From Zygnema cylindricum (taxonomy: Eukaryota; Streptophyta; Zygnematophyceae; Zygnematales; Zygnemataceae): DNA of 31,398 nucleotides. Shown piece by piece: positions 8,406-18,760 of the stretch. A program made the translations under genes and the position numbers. Positions within the stretch are counted from its first letter, which is position 1. The number at the start of each line of letters is the position of its first letter. The DNA lies in the NCBI GenBank assembly GCA_037447655.1, contig JBBHKE010003219.1, positions 130,063 through 161,460 on the forward strand, in the 5' to 3' direction. The notes below the pieces were generated by a model. The model had not been told where the DNA came from. It was given only the letters and a program-made list of their open reading frames with translations, and made no database searches.

Positions 8406-9801
8406 ATGGCTAATCCAAAGGCAGCTACGATTGGAGGAGCCACAAAGGTGGCTCAAAAAGGGCCATTGCTTGTAAGGGAGATTGCTATTGGTATTGCTCT
8501 TGGATGTGTAGGTCAGTACTGATTCTTTGAACCAGTTACACTGTATTTTTTCCTGCTGTATATGATGTTTGTCGGTTTGATATTTGAAATGTATCTGGTC
8601 TGATGTTGTGCTTTATTTGCCTCTTTATCTCTTTTTCGACTCTCCCTCACACTCTTCCTCTCTGTCTCGCTGCTCGCCTCTCTCTCTCCCTCTCTCCTCC
8701 CTCTCTCTCCCTCTCTCCTCCCTCTCTCTTCCTCTCTCCTCCCTCTCTCTCATTTCCTGTGTCTCTCACCTCCCTCTCTCTCGCCTCTCTTTCTCAAGCC
8801 GGTTCTCTCCCTCTCCCCTTTCTCCGCTTTTTAGTCCTCATTACTTAAACTTGTTCATTTTGCATTTTGTTTTTGCTTTAATTTGAAGTATATGATGCAT
8901 TTAGTCGCTTGTATAAAGCATGTGATATTCCTGTTTCTCATTTCTACTCCGCAAGTGCGAGTTGTGGGATTTTAGGGTTTTTCATGAAATTTGTCTCACC
9001 TTAAATTACCATCTGTCCTATTAATTATGGTCTATCATTCAACCCTTTGAGTGTACATGATTCTTCTTTCAACTTAGGGTTATGAAGTAAGATATTTCCA
9101 ATGAAGTGCGTGTAGTTGTGGATCAGACACTGCCTTTAGGTTGTACATGAGATAGTATGGAATTTCAAATTTTTATTTACATTTCTTACAATTATAGGAA
9201 TTGGATTCACACTAAGAGTAAACCACAACAATAGTTTTCTATTTTAGTTTTTTATGGTTGCAACAATGAAGAATTTGAATATGTGTGGGAAAAACGTAGC
9301 TCAGCAGAGCTATACTGAGTTCCGCCATCCGTTGCGTGTCCTTTTTGCACTGTGTACCTTTTTTTACCTTGTTGTTTCTCTCTCTCCCTCTCCCCCTCCC
9401 TCTCTCACTCCCTCTCTCTCCCTCTCTCTCCCTCTCTCTCCCTCTCTCTCCCTCTCTCACCTCTTCTCTCCCTCTCTTGCTCCCTCTTTCTCCCTCTACC
9501 TCTTCTCTCCCTCTCTTGCTCCCTCTTTCTCCCTCTACCTCTTCTCTCCCTCTCTTGCTCCCTCTTTCTCTCCCTCTTTCTCTCTCTCGCCCTCTCTCTC
9601 CCTCTCGCTCACTTTCTTTCTCTCTTTCTCTCGCTCTCTCCCTCTCCTCCCTTCTCCCTCTCTCCCTCCCCCTTCTCTCTCTCTCCCCCTGTGACAGGTG
9701 GAGCATTATGGAAGATGTCTCATTTGAACCTTCGAAGGAAGGCTGAAGACCTTTACGTGACACTGGAGAAGGATCCTTCTGCAGTCATTGCTTCGGAGTA
9801 A
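8406..9801 (+). CDS. COX5C: Cytochrome c oxidase subunit 5c, plant type
   Basis: Small nuclear-encoded subunit of mitochondrial complex IV in the inner membrane. Exons are 8406-8511 and 9698-9801; the splice GTCAGT...GACAG joins in phase 1 within a Gly codon and gives 69 aa, near the 62-64 aa usual for plant COX5c. Family features visible are KGP near residues 18-20, a single hydrophobic membrane segment (about 25-40) and GGALWKM (36-42), the family's GGLWKM signature, followed by a charged tail with RRK and LEKD. The start sits in a good context (CAACCATGG). The coding region is split by a 1186-bp CT-rich intron, whereas angiosperm genes I know of have their intron in the 5' leader. The C-terminal half is divergent from flowering-plant proteins, which argues for an early-branching streptophyte. 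The next gene, at 13.3 kb, is convergent. Confidence 0.85.
8636..8830 (+). repeat. CT-rich tract in COX5C intron, first block
   Basis: Degenerate CCTCTCTCT repeats on the transcribed-sense strand. Open frames through it give only Ser/Leu/Pro-rich or Arg/Glu-rich low-complexity peptides and are not genes. Confidence 0.85.
9376..9690 (+). repeat. CT-rich tract at the 3' end of COX5C intron
   Basis: Over 300 bases almost purely C and T, with a higher-order unit around CTCTTGCTCCCTCTTTCTC repeated three times (about 9470-9570). The tract runs straight into the acceptor GTGACAG|GT and so doubles as a greatly extended polypyrimidine tract. Confidence 0.85.
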
Positions 9802-9835
9802 CTTGTTTTCGTCCCAAAATTTATGTATGTCTCTC

Positions 9836-9850
9836 CTCTCTTTATGTCTC

Positions 9851-9895
<45 letters not shown>

Positions 9896-9905
9896 TCTCC
9901 CCTCC
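9836..9905 (+). repeat. (CT)n microsatellite in COX5C 3' region
   Basis: Near-perfect (CT)n following the stop codon by about 35 bases, probably in the 3' UTR. The remaining 3' flank to 10.1 kb is AT-rich; TTTCTGCAG|GC at about 10317-10325 could be an acceptor of a 3'-UTR intron but no support beyond the sequence shape exists. Confidence 0.7.
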
Positions 9906-10091
9906 CCCTCCCTTTCTTTGACCTTTCATTGTCTTTTTTGCAAGTTCCTGGAATCTATCACATCTTGTGTAGTTTTTTTAGTTGTATCGTTTTGTCCTTT
10001 TTCTAATCGTTGAAATAATTTGTGTAGTTTTATTTCCTGGACTAAAAAAATTTAGTGTTCAATTGGCCAATCACTGACTTTTGCATTATGT

Positions 10092-10264
10092 CAAACCATA
10101 GTTCAAATGTTCCCTTTTTTTTTTTTTTTTTCCAACATGGAAACACTGTATACAGTAACCATTGAACACTTTGTGTATCATATGGTTTTTTTTACGCTTA
10201 CTGTACGAAGAATCAACTGACATTGTTTCCAACGGTTTTCGCATATTTGTACTATATGTTAAAC
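10092..10264. mobile_element. Inverted-repeat element F, copy 1
   Basis: The left end ATAGTTCAAATGT and, after a T-rich insertion, CCAACATGGAAACA are inverted at the right end as TTTCCAACGGTTTTCGCATA plus TTTGTACTAT. The arms match those of the copy at 10738-11470. About 170 bp and non-coding. The T16-17 run in the left arm looks like a later expansion. Confidence 0.55.
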
Positions 10265-10737
10265 AGACAATTTTTAAGTTTTGCAGTTGAATGTGACTTG
10301 TTCCCATTTTTTTTTTTTTCTGCAGGCAGTTTCATGTCAGACGACAACCTCGCAAATTCAGTTTAAGCTTTCAATCTCTGATCGTTAAAGGAACGTGGAA
10401 GTAATCAAAATCTTTTAGGATAAGTTTCTTTAATCTGTTCGTCTTTAGTACTCGTTTGTTGCAGTAAAAACTTCTGCAAAAACAGATGTACTCGACACGT
10501 TGGGGAAGTTGTACTTTTTTCATCTTTTGAATTCATTGAGCTTATGAGCAAACCCTAAAAGTCCCTAAAGTCTCTTACACGCCGTGAAAAGGAAGAGCTT
10601 TTGTATATTTGGTCCAAACATCAATTTTTTTGCATTTTACTTGTGAGAATCGCCACGGAAATCTGTTGAGGAAATGCGTCTCTTCCTCGCATATTTGATA
10701 CTTTTTGTTTTTTGGATTTGTTTGGTTCTCTTTGTCA
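10265..10737. other. Intergenic or COX5C 3' region, no gene
   Basis: No coding region recognised. A telo-box-like AAACCCTAA lies at 10550-10558. The sequence is T-rich with several TTTTTTG runs and could still belong to the COX5C 3' transcribed region. Confidence 0.4.
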
Positions 10738-11061
10738 CATAGTTGATATGCGTGAAAACAATTGGATACACCATATGCGGTTTCCCAATACTATTCACGC
10801 GTTATACTCTTAACAACCATATTATATGCATCTGGAATGGAGAGACCACATATAGTGTTTCCAATTGTTTTCGCTAGTGGGTATCGAGGGCGCCATGCCG
10901 ATATTCGATATGTACTGAATTTTGGGTACCCGATAATCGATATATCGCTTCGATATATCGAGGAGGTGAATATCGTGATATTTATGCGATTTATTGACCG
11001 ATAATTTGATATATTTTCTACCGCGATGTATCGAAGGGGACGCTAGGTATAAAAAAATCAA

Positions 11062-11119
11062 AAGCCCCCCCCCTCCCCCCCGGTGGTGCGCACTCAGTGG
11101 GGGGGTGGGGGGGGGGGGG
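11062..11119. repeat. C-run/G-run foldback core
   Basis: About 17 C with one T, a GC-rich loop GGTGGTGCGCACTCAG, then a mixed run of about 20 G with one T. Outside these, GGTATAAAAAAA on the left and TTTTTTTTTTTGTACC on the right continue the pairing. It would form a strong hairpin or quadruplex/i-motif and is likely to be error-prone in sequencing. Confidence 0.8.
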
Positions 11120-11244
11120 TACGTTTTTTTTTTTGTACCTTTTCTGTACGATTCCCTGTACCATATCGAGGCCACTGACCGATCGATATTCGATATATCG
11201 AATATCGAAATTATCGCGATATGATTTTGCCCGATACCCAACAC

Positions 11245-11447
11245 TACACCGTGAATCGTTATTAGCCTTATGTACGCTATATTGGCACCCCAAAATTTTG
11301 ACATTGATACCTTAAATATAATAAATTACACTATTTAAGGACGTGGACCATAATCTGCCACGTCTCTTGGCACTAAATTAGAATGAATGACGCTAATTTT
11401 TTCTTTACACTAATAATTTCTATGCGCTAATAACGGTTCAAGGTGTA
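11245..11447. mobile_element. TA-flanked MITE, copy 5 (203 bp)
   Basis: It begins TA|CACCGTGAATCG and ends AACGGTTCAAGGTG|TA. It has the same length as the copy at 18005-18207 and roughly nine of ten bases agree. It contains the ACGTGG...CCACGT near-palindrome. It inserted at the terminal TA of the hAT-like element. Confidence 0.85.
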
Positions 11448-11470
11448 GTTTTCGCACATTTGAACTAATG

Positions 11471-13075
11471 GTCGGTCGCATTTCTCGATCTGCTGTGCAC
11501 ATTTTTTTTATATACCTCCTACAAGTCACTGATGTAACTTGCAAAATGATGTTTTTTTGTGAACTTTATTCTGATTGTCGTTATGATAGCCTATACAGAC
11601 TAGAATTAAGTCTAACACTGAATTTAACTCTAATACTGTTATTACATAGAATATGCAAGCAAACACAATTTACGGTGTATGGCTAAATTGTTTTAACATA
11701 CACTTTCATACGAGATTTTCTTTTACTATGACTTGCAAGACTGTACAAAAATGTGTTACAGTAAGACTCTTGCAGTAAAATTGTACAAAAGCGTGTTGCC
11801 GGAGAACTGCACACAGATGTATAACTGTGATGCAGGAGATTTCGAATCTTTGCATAGTCTTGGCAACATTAATATTTGCCATTCCTGTTATCCATTTTAT
11901 AAGTCTGGATAGAATCTAACGTTTGTTAAGATATTTTAATCAATTGTGGTTCTTGAGCATCACCTTTCAAGTGAAAACGAGAAAATGACACTTAAAATTA
12001 CAACATAATTTTTACTATTTGTTTCAGTTACTGCTTTGCGTTTTGGAGAACGGCGCTCTTATATAGGCTCAAAAAAATCGCCTTCGTAAAGTAGTGGCGG
12101 CGGACATTTTTGAGGATATGCTGTTCTGTAATTGGATTTTGTAATGTGACGTATGAATATCTGTCAGATTCCAGATCAAGACGGCAGGTTTTCAGTATTT
12201 GAAGGTCTCAACATTTCAAAATCTGGTTGTTTTGCAGTAACATGCAATCTAACCAGTAAAACAATAATAGTTCTCCTTTTACTTTATTGACAGACACGCT
12301 TACACTTGAAATACAAGGGACTATAAACGACGTCTTCAAAATCTGCTCCAAAACCAAGCATATGGCCTCTGCCTTATCTAGTTTTCTTTAAGCACACGCT
12401 ACTTTACCTCCAAAACAGGGAATCTCCAACACCCAATATTTTTCTTCATCTATTAATGGTTGTCGGAATATTTTCTCTTGTTTATTTGTTAGCAAATTGT
12501 TCTTGGTTTCTTTTTTAAGCCATTATTTTCTTCGTGCTTAGGTTCCAAAATGTAATCCACAGCTGAAATAGATTCATGCACTGCTGGTATAATACCAAAC
12601 AATATCGAAGTGATGAGCATAAACGGTACAACTTCATTGAAAGAGCAAAATATTGCGTTGCAAATTCAACTTTCTTGATCATGATGGCTGTATCATGGGT
12701 TTGGAAATCAAAAATTGTCAAAAGGTTTTACAGAATTTTGCAATCTTGCACTGAAATTACACACACACACTTCTTCTATTGGCATAGCAACGTCGAGGAG
12801 AAAAGGCCGTCTGAATTTAGTATATACATATTCTAATGTTTGTGATATTAGGAACCCTCTAACCTTTGTACAAGCTCAATTGGGGACTCTCTCACTGCAA
12901 GGTTTTCTTAAGACAAAATTAGAAATTCCTTTTAATCCCTCAGCTTACAGCTAGTCACGACAAACCAGTCACGCTCATCTACACCATAACGATTTTAAAA
13001 ACGGTTCCTTTAGGACAAAAAAAAACTCAATTCAATGCATCAAATTCACCTATTTACGGAGATTCTTCTCTTACT
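11471..13075. other. Intergenic between convergent genes, no gene recognised
   Basis: About 1.6 kb of AT-rich sequence between the COX5C 3' side and the FAD monooxygenase 3' side. Short open frames on both strands (for example around 12.5-12.95 kb) show no family resemblance. I see no RNA gene and no clear inverted repeat; the 3' UTRs and polyadenylation sites of both genes may reach into it. Confidence 0.5.
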
Positions 13076-13078
13076 TTG

Positions 13079-13186
13079 GTCTCCCTCTCCCCCTCCCTCC
13101 CCCTCGTCCTCGCCCACTTCATGTCCCTCTCCCTCATGTTCTTCAGGTCTTCATACTTTATGACCTTATAATTTTGTCATTCCACC
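13079..13186 (-). repeat. Diverged copy of the FAD monooxygenase coding end
   Basis: On the minus strand this reads AATGACAAAA...GTATGAAGACCTGAAGA...CATGAGG, then a GA-rich run and GAGACCAAAG. It follows the order of the gene's own 3' end at 13320-13385 (AATGGCAAAT...GTATGAAGACCTGAAGA...CATGAGG, GA-rich run, AAGACCAAAAG). The 17-mer TCTTCAGGTCTTCATAC (plus strand) is exact at 13140-13156 and 13341-13357. It is a partial direct duplication about 200 bp downstream of the stop. Confidence 0.65.
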
Positions 13187-13343
13187 CACACTCATATATA
13201 TGATAGCAAATTTCAAACAGTTTGCTTTAGGAAAAAACTACGAGACAAGATTCAAATCTGGACATCAAACTTGTGAGTTTACAAATATTTTTTTCCAGCT
13301 TTTGGTCTTGATCTCCTTCTCCCTCTCCCTGTCCTCATGGTCT

Positions 13344-16300
13344 TCAGGTCTTCATACATATGTCCTTCGAAAATTTGCCATTAAAAGTTGTCCGTAAAAG
13401 AGAACCAATATATGACAACAGGTGGTCAGGATCTGCATTGGAGGAACGATACGCGATATGTTGATCTGGTCTTATCATATATAATTTGAACCTTTCACCG
13501 GAAAAAACTTCGCATAATTTTCCTCCAGAATCTACGATGTACCATAAAGAACCATCCTCTTTCATTTCCTCCATTTTCTGTGATTGTTTTATCGAATGTT
13601 TTATCAATTGTTTTCTGAGATGAGTCGCATAAGACATCGTCTCGCCAGGTTGAACGCAAAGGTTTTGTCGAAAAGTATTCCCTTCGAATTCTTGTTCTTT
13701 TAATACCCAATGGGGTACAATAAAAGGCCAGTAAAATTGCAGAACAGCAGAAACAATGTAGTGCAAATTTCTACATTCAACGGAAGCTGGTTTTGAACCG
13801 GGAAACAGAAGCAAATGGTGACGAGAACTGTCGAGAATTTCATGTAGACGACTAATTTCCGTTACATGAGAAAAAACAGATTCGCCGTTTCTTTCAACGG
13901 AACCTAATAGAGCTTTAATGGGTATATCCGGGGCTCTACTGCCGGGGCTTATCCCTTTGAGGATCCATTTTTTAGGGTCTTGAACACAACCGACAAAAAA
14001 TTGAATGGCCACGTCTTCTTCCACAATGAGACTTTTCGAATAAGTTGTACCAAGTTGTGAAATTTCCATTAAAAAAAAACGTCGAATTCGTTCACATTTT
14101 TGAATGAAAAATGCACCTATTATTCGAAGGACTCTTTCAATGAGAGTATGACTGAATGCCATTTTTGTTCCCCCATCGGTCCCTTTCAAAACCTGCAAAA
14201 GTAGGCAAATGGAAAAGCAGATAAAAAAAAATATGAACTCAGGCATTCGAGAAACCTTTCAATTTAGCCGAAAGACTCCTGTAACCAACCAAAAGAACAC
14301 AAATATTTTTTTTTCCTACAAAATTATATCGACATTTGCAAAATGTATAAATGGGAAAACGAAAAGAATTAGAAAAAAAACAAGCCGCCTTCGAAATATT
14401 GATAAATAGAAACACGTCAACTCACAAATTGATTTTTAAAGTAATATTAACATTTGTGATATTTATAAATAGAAAAACGGCGATCCAGAGGAGTTGACTT
14501 TTAACTAAATCAGTCATGGAACCAGCCAGAAATAAACTTGCAAAAAGAAGTTGACAAAAGAAGCTGATAAAAAGAAAAAAGAAGTAAAAAAATAAAAAAG
14601 TAAAAGAAAAAGTAAAAAAGTAAAAAAGGTCGACATTTTGCTTACACGCAACGCTATTGCTCGCCTTTCTTCACCATAACTCTCCAGTAGTCGAGGAAAG
14701 CTTATCCTTTTCCAAACCAGAGCCAGTTTCCATACCAAATTTGCAACATCTTGAATTCCCAAATTGAGTCTTTGACCTCCAACTGGACTGTGAATGTGAG
14801 CACTATCTCCAGCAAAAAAAACTTTTTTTAATTGATATTTCTCAATAATTCGTGCATGAATTTGAAAGGAAGATAACCAAATAGGACTATGTGCATTCAT
14901 TTTGAAGGGAGCAAGTTTTTTGATGTAATTCTGAAGCTCATCAAATGAAGGAGTATCCCCAATCCCAGTTTCCTCCCCATGGTCAATATTTTCTGTTACT
15001 GGAAAATGTTTATGCCCACTCCGTGAGAAATCGGTTTCATTCGGCTTTTCAAATTTTGAATCAGAATTTGAAATGGAACTTGAAGCGAATTGAGCTGTTT
15101 TTGGTTTTGGTAATAGGCCTTCCTTGACTTCCGACTCTGGATGTTGTATAGCCACACTATTTTTAGACCTGACATCAAAACCGGTATTTTCCGAAGAGGA
15201 ACCTCCTTTTTCTGAATAGGTTTGCAATGGTGTAGAAGTCTCGATAGAGGTTTCAAAAAATAATCGATAATATCCCTCCTTTCCATATGGAATTACAATC
15301 ATGACATCTCTCTGACCTTTAAAAAAAAGGACGATTTGTTCATCATCCATGTCCCAATCAAGTTTAACATCCGCCAATGTAAGTTTCATGGGATAACGGA
15401 AACCCTTAAAAGATAAACCCAGAAAGTTTCTTATTGGACTCTGGTGACCGTCACATGCGATAATATATGAAAAAGAGTCACATTCCTCGTTTCCATGATG
15501 TTTACGATATCTCACATCGACGTCGTCTTTGTCCTAATAAAAAAACAAACAATCGTTCAAATTGAAGATTACTTTGAAAAGTGAAACTTGTGATTCCAAG
15601 CAATTCTACGCAATTTGTGTGGTGTCCAAAAAATACCAAAATTTCGGACGTGATAAAATATACCTTGGCACTATCACCATTGTGGTCCAACACGTTTAAT
15701 AACGACGTATTTTAAATGGTTTTATAAGTTGAAGTAGCTGACATGAGTCAGTGTACATGCACTTAAGCATGGAATAAGTTTTACTGTAATTAGTGTGAAT
15801 TTAAAGTTCAAACTCTTTTTCCGGGAGTTTACCTGATTAATAGAAGTTACTTCTGTGTTCCATTCCACAAACACTCCAAACTTGCTCAAACGCTCTAAAA
15901 GGATTTTCTCTGTTTTGGATTGTTCTAGAGTAAGAATAAAAGGAAAATGAGTATATCCTGGACCATCTGGACCGTTCAATTCGTTAAATTTGACCTCCAT
16001 TCGCAACTGATCGTCACTATACAAACACATTCCCTGTAAAGAAGAGAAAAATGTTTCCAGAAGATAACTCACAGTCAAAATACGTCAGAGAAAGATAAGG
16101 AGAAGTATAAGTGACCAAGAAAGAGTATCGACAATGATTCGATTTCATAAAAATCGCGACTTATTCCTCTTGAATTATATCGACATAAGAAAAACTTTTT
16201 TCCTTTTCTTATAGCGTCAAAAATGTCCCCAACAAACGTTGCTGTTTTCACAGCTAAGCGCAAATATAGTCTCTAAAGAAAATTCGATCCTTGTTGATTA

Positions 16301-16713
16301 AAAAATGTCAACAACTCAAATGTCCGACTGGTTCGACACATACACAGGAGTATTGAAAGATAAAAAAATTGTGACAAAAACTGCAAGAAAATAAATCTTT
16401 CATACGATTCTGTCATTGAATACACACATATATTTGATAAAAAACAAAAACATCAAAATGCAACAAGTATCAAGAATATACTTACCTTCACACGATGACC
16501 AGATACCAGCATATCGTCAACTACTCCGAGGTCTTCTAACAGTTCCATAGTCCGTGGATGAATGACAAGAGCTTTGGACTTAGTAGTTGGTCCTCCATTT
16601 TCCCCCAAAATACGCAAAGGGATTCCATGATATGACAAAAAACAAGCTGCTGCGAGGCCAACAGGTCCGGCTCCAACTACTAATACAGGAGGAGGACATT
16701 TTTTGTCTTTCAT
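13344..16713 (-). CDS. FAD-dependent monooxygenase, phenol hydroxylase/TfdB-like
   Basis: Likely an NAD(P)H-using flavoprotein hydroxylase of the class A aromatic monooxygenase family; substrate unknown. Exons (minus) are 16713-16486, 16033-15833, 15533-14646 and 14192-13344, all phase 0 with GT-AG introns, giving 721 aa. Visible motifs are GAGPVG (14-19, FAD dinucleotide fold), CDGHQSPIR (170-178, the DG motif), AGDSAHIHSP (384-393, the GD motif) and IRPDQHIAYR near 679-688, typical of the thioredoxin-like C-terminal domain of phenol hydroxylases. A Ser/Glu/Lys-rich low-complexity insert lies between the DG and GD motifs. Length and domain order fit the plant proteins of the Arabidopsis At1g24340 type, as I recall them. 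A pyrimidine tract and CACAG just before the ATG suggest an upstream exon, so the true start, and any transit peptide, could be further upstream. Confidence 0.8.
14570..14640 (-). repeat. (TTTTTAC)n-like tract after monooxygenase exon 3
   Basis: On the minus strand, directly after the exon 3 donor (GT at 14645-14644), there is a pyrimidine-rich run of TTTTTTAC units. It is a low-complexity part of intron 3 and is why the open frame appears to extend past the true donor. Confidence 0.7.
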
Positions 16714-17635
16714 CGTTTCCTGTGAATCATCAAGAATTGAAGAAGATAATTTCAGAAAGTAAATAAATGAAGTTAATTATTCAGAAAGTAATTGGTGAAG
16801 TCATATTGTCACAAAGCAATTGATGAAGTTAAATTTTCAAAATCTCTAGTACCAGACGAGGATGACAATTTGTATCCCATAATTTGTATCCTAAAAATGA
16901 GCAAGAATTGAACTAGTGTTGAAATTTCAGAATTTCACGCAAACACATATGGAAGTCATAAATAGACAGCAGAAAATTTTGAAGAACCTGTAAGCCTGAC
17001 GATAAAGAATCTGATGGTTACTACAAGTTATCAGTAAGCTGCATTTATATGACAATATTTCCGGATAAACCAGGTTTGTAGGTATGTCTCAGTCCTATTT
17101 TAAAGTATTATGTTCACAAAAACAAATATCAGGAGATGTCAAAGAAACATACAATTATTTTTATTGAAAATATATATGGTATTTCCATAGCAACTAAAAT
17201 CTCATAGAACCCAATCCACAAGTAGTTCTTTACATGGTTGTGAATTCTTTGTGGAAATTGAACTGTCAAAGATTTTAGCCGAACAAACATTTTAAATTCA
17301 CATTCTTCGTGATTTTTTATTCTATAAATTCATTATTGTTGTCAGAATACTCTCTGTGAACAACTTTAAGATTTCAGACATGAAGAGCCATCAAAAAGCT
17401 TAGAATTGAGCTCAGGTTTCCCTACTTGTAGAAAAGAGAGCTGAATTGTTAAGAGAAATTGAGTATTACAATGTTAAAAACCGCTAAAAATCACTTTTTG
17501 TAGAAACAGAAATTGCAGCAAGGATAACATCACCTCCAATAACACTTTCCAAGAAGTTGTACAGCCGAGAAAGTAAAGAAAGGCAGGGGAAATTCCTAAG
17601 AATTACTGCACGTTGCCCATAATACTGAGCAAAAA
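16714..17635 (-). other. Upstream region of the FAD monooxygenase
   Basis: No confident exon. The minus strand has a pyrimidine-rich stretch ending GATTCACAG|GAAACGATG, so this region may contain a 5'-UTR intron or a leader exon. Short diverged repeats around TTCAGAAAGTAAT and TGAAGTTAAT stand at 16745-16840. Nothing else is recognised. Confidence 0.45.
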
Positions 17636-18760
17636 GCAACTGAAAGCTTCAACAGCAAAAAAGGATGCATAGACTGATCTTGGAAAAAAAAAACTTGCTG
17701 TAGCAGGTGCGGCTGTAGCATATGGTTTCGCATGTCAAAGGGTAGGATAACATCAAAAAGGTGATTCGGAGATGCAGCAAAAAACTGCTGTAGCGTCAAG
17801 TATAACTTGCAAATTAACAGCAGAAGCATTTGATTGCCGAAGAAGAAAAAAAGAAAACTGCTGTAGCAGGCAGGCTGTAGCATGTGGTTTCGCATGCCAA
17901 AGTAGTAGGAAAACAATAATAGGAATATAATATAATGATAACATAATATATGATAATAAAATATATCTTCAGCGGTTAGCAAAAAGTTGCTGTAACGCTG
18001 GCTGTACACCTTGAATCGTTATTAGCCTTATGTACTCTATATCGGCATCCCAAAATTTTGACATTGATACCTTAAATAGAATAAATTACACTATTTAAGG
18101 AAGTGGACCATAATCTGCCACGTCTCTTGGCACTAAATTAGAATGAATGACACTAATTAATACTTGACACTAATAATTTCTATAGTCTAATAACGATTCA
18201 CGGTGTAGCGGCGAGAACCGGAGGTGCTTGATTGCCCGACGAAGTTAAAAAAAAGGTTACTGCCGTAGCATATGGCTTTGCATGCCATAGCAGTAGGATG
18301 ACAGCAAAAAAGGTGACTCAGCGATGAAGCAAAAAAAAATGCTGTAGCATACAGGCTGTAGCGCCAAGTTTGAAGTGCCAAAGTAACAAAGCAGAGGTGA
18401 TTTGATGACCGACCAAGGAAAAAAAATTAAATTGGTTGTAGCGGGCAGCTGTAGCATACGGTTTCGCACGCCCACAGAAGGGTAGGATAACAGCAAAAGA
18501 TGATTCTCCGGTGAAGCAATTAGTTGCTGTAACATCCGGGCTCCAGGCGGCAAAGTTTGACCGGCCAAGTTAACAACCGGAGGTGTTCTATTGGCCGACG
18601 ACGGAATAAAAATAAAAGTACTGCTGTAGCAGTCAGGCTGTAGCATTTAAGTAAGCAGAAACGGATTAATGATTCAGCCAAGAAAAAGTGACTCCTGTAG
18701 CAAGCAGCCGAGGACCTGTAGCATTTAGCAAAGCCGATCGATTGTAGCATGCAAAGTAAT
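17636..18760. repeat. Diverged tandem repeat block
   Basis: A unit of roughly 130-200 bp is repeated several times with heavy divergence. Recurrent words are GCTGTAGCA, AGGCTGTAGCATATGG (or near), TTTCGCATGCCA, AGGATAACAGCAAAA and GGTGATTC. Open frames through it on the minus strand (starting MLQ...CYS) come from the repeat word TGCTACAG and are not supported as genes. The block is split at 18005-18207 by a TA-type MITE, and the sequence closes up into a normal unit if that element is removed. Confidence 0.75.
18005..18207. mobile_element. TA-flanked MITE, copy 6 (203 bp)
   Basis: It begins TA|CACCTTGAATCG and ends AACGATTCACGGTG|TA. Without it the flanks read GGCTG-TA-GCGGC, which matches intact repeat units nearby (AGGCTGTAGCGCC at 18354), so the insertion site and TA duplication are well supported. 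Confidence 0.88.

Larger units (their letters stand above)
10875..11447. mobile_element. hAT-like MITE with 8-bp target duplication
   Basis: The ends are TAGTGGGTATCGAGGGC (10875) and GCCCGATACCCAACACTA (to 11246); the tips fit the YARNG consensus of hAT elements. GTTTTCGC stands directly before it (10867-10874) and directly after the inserted MITE (11448-11455), an exact 8-bp duplication typical of hAT. The body is full of CGATATATCG words, a mark of many hAT-like MITEs, and carries a C-run/G-run core (11065-11119). A TA-type MITE sits in the terminal TA of its right end. Confidence 0.75.
10738..11470. mobile_element. Inverted-repeat element F, copy 2, interrupted
   Basis: Left arm 10738-10782 holds GTGAAAACAATTGGATACAC. 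The inverse arm starts at 10842 (CACATATAGTGTTTCCAATT then GTTTTCGC), is broken at 10874, and resumes at 11456 with ACATTTGAACTAATGG. When the two insertions at 10875-11447 are removed, the right arm again mirrors the left arm and matches copy 1 at 10092-10264. This shows that element F is the oldest layer. Confidence 0.65.

Noticed and set aside
9239-9763. 174-codon Arg/Glu-rich open frame on the minus strand, and Ser/Leu-rich frames on the plus strand
   Set aside because: They are translations of the CT-rich intron tract of COX5C in every frame; composition is set by the repeat and there is no domain.
17596-18750. Open frames of 60-137 codons on the minus strand rich in Cys-Tyr-Ser and Leu-Gln
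   Set aside because: They come from the repeated word TGCTACAG in a diverged tandem repeat and shift between units, so there is no conserved product.
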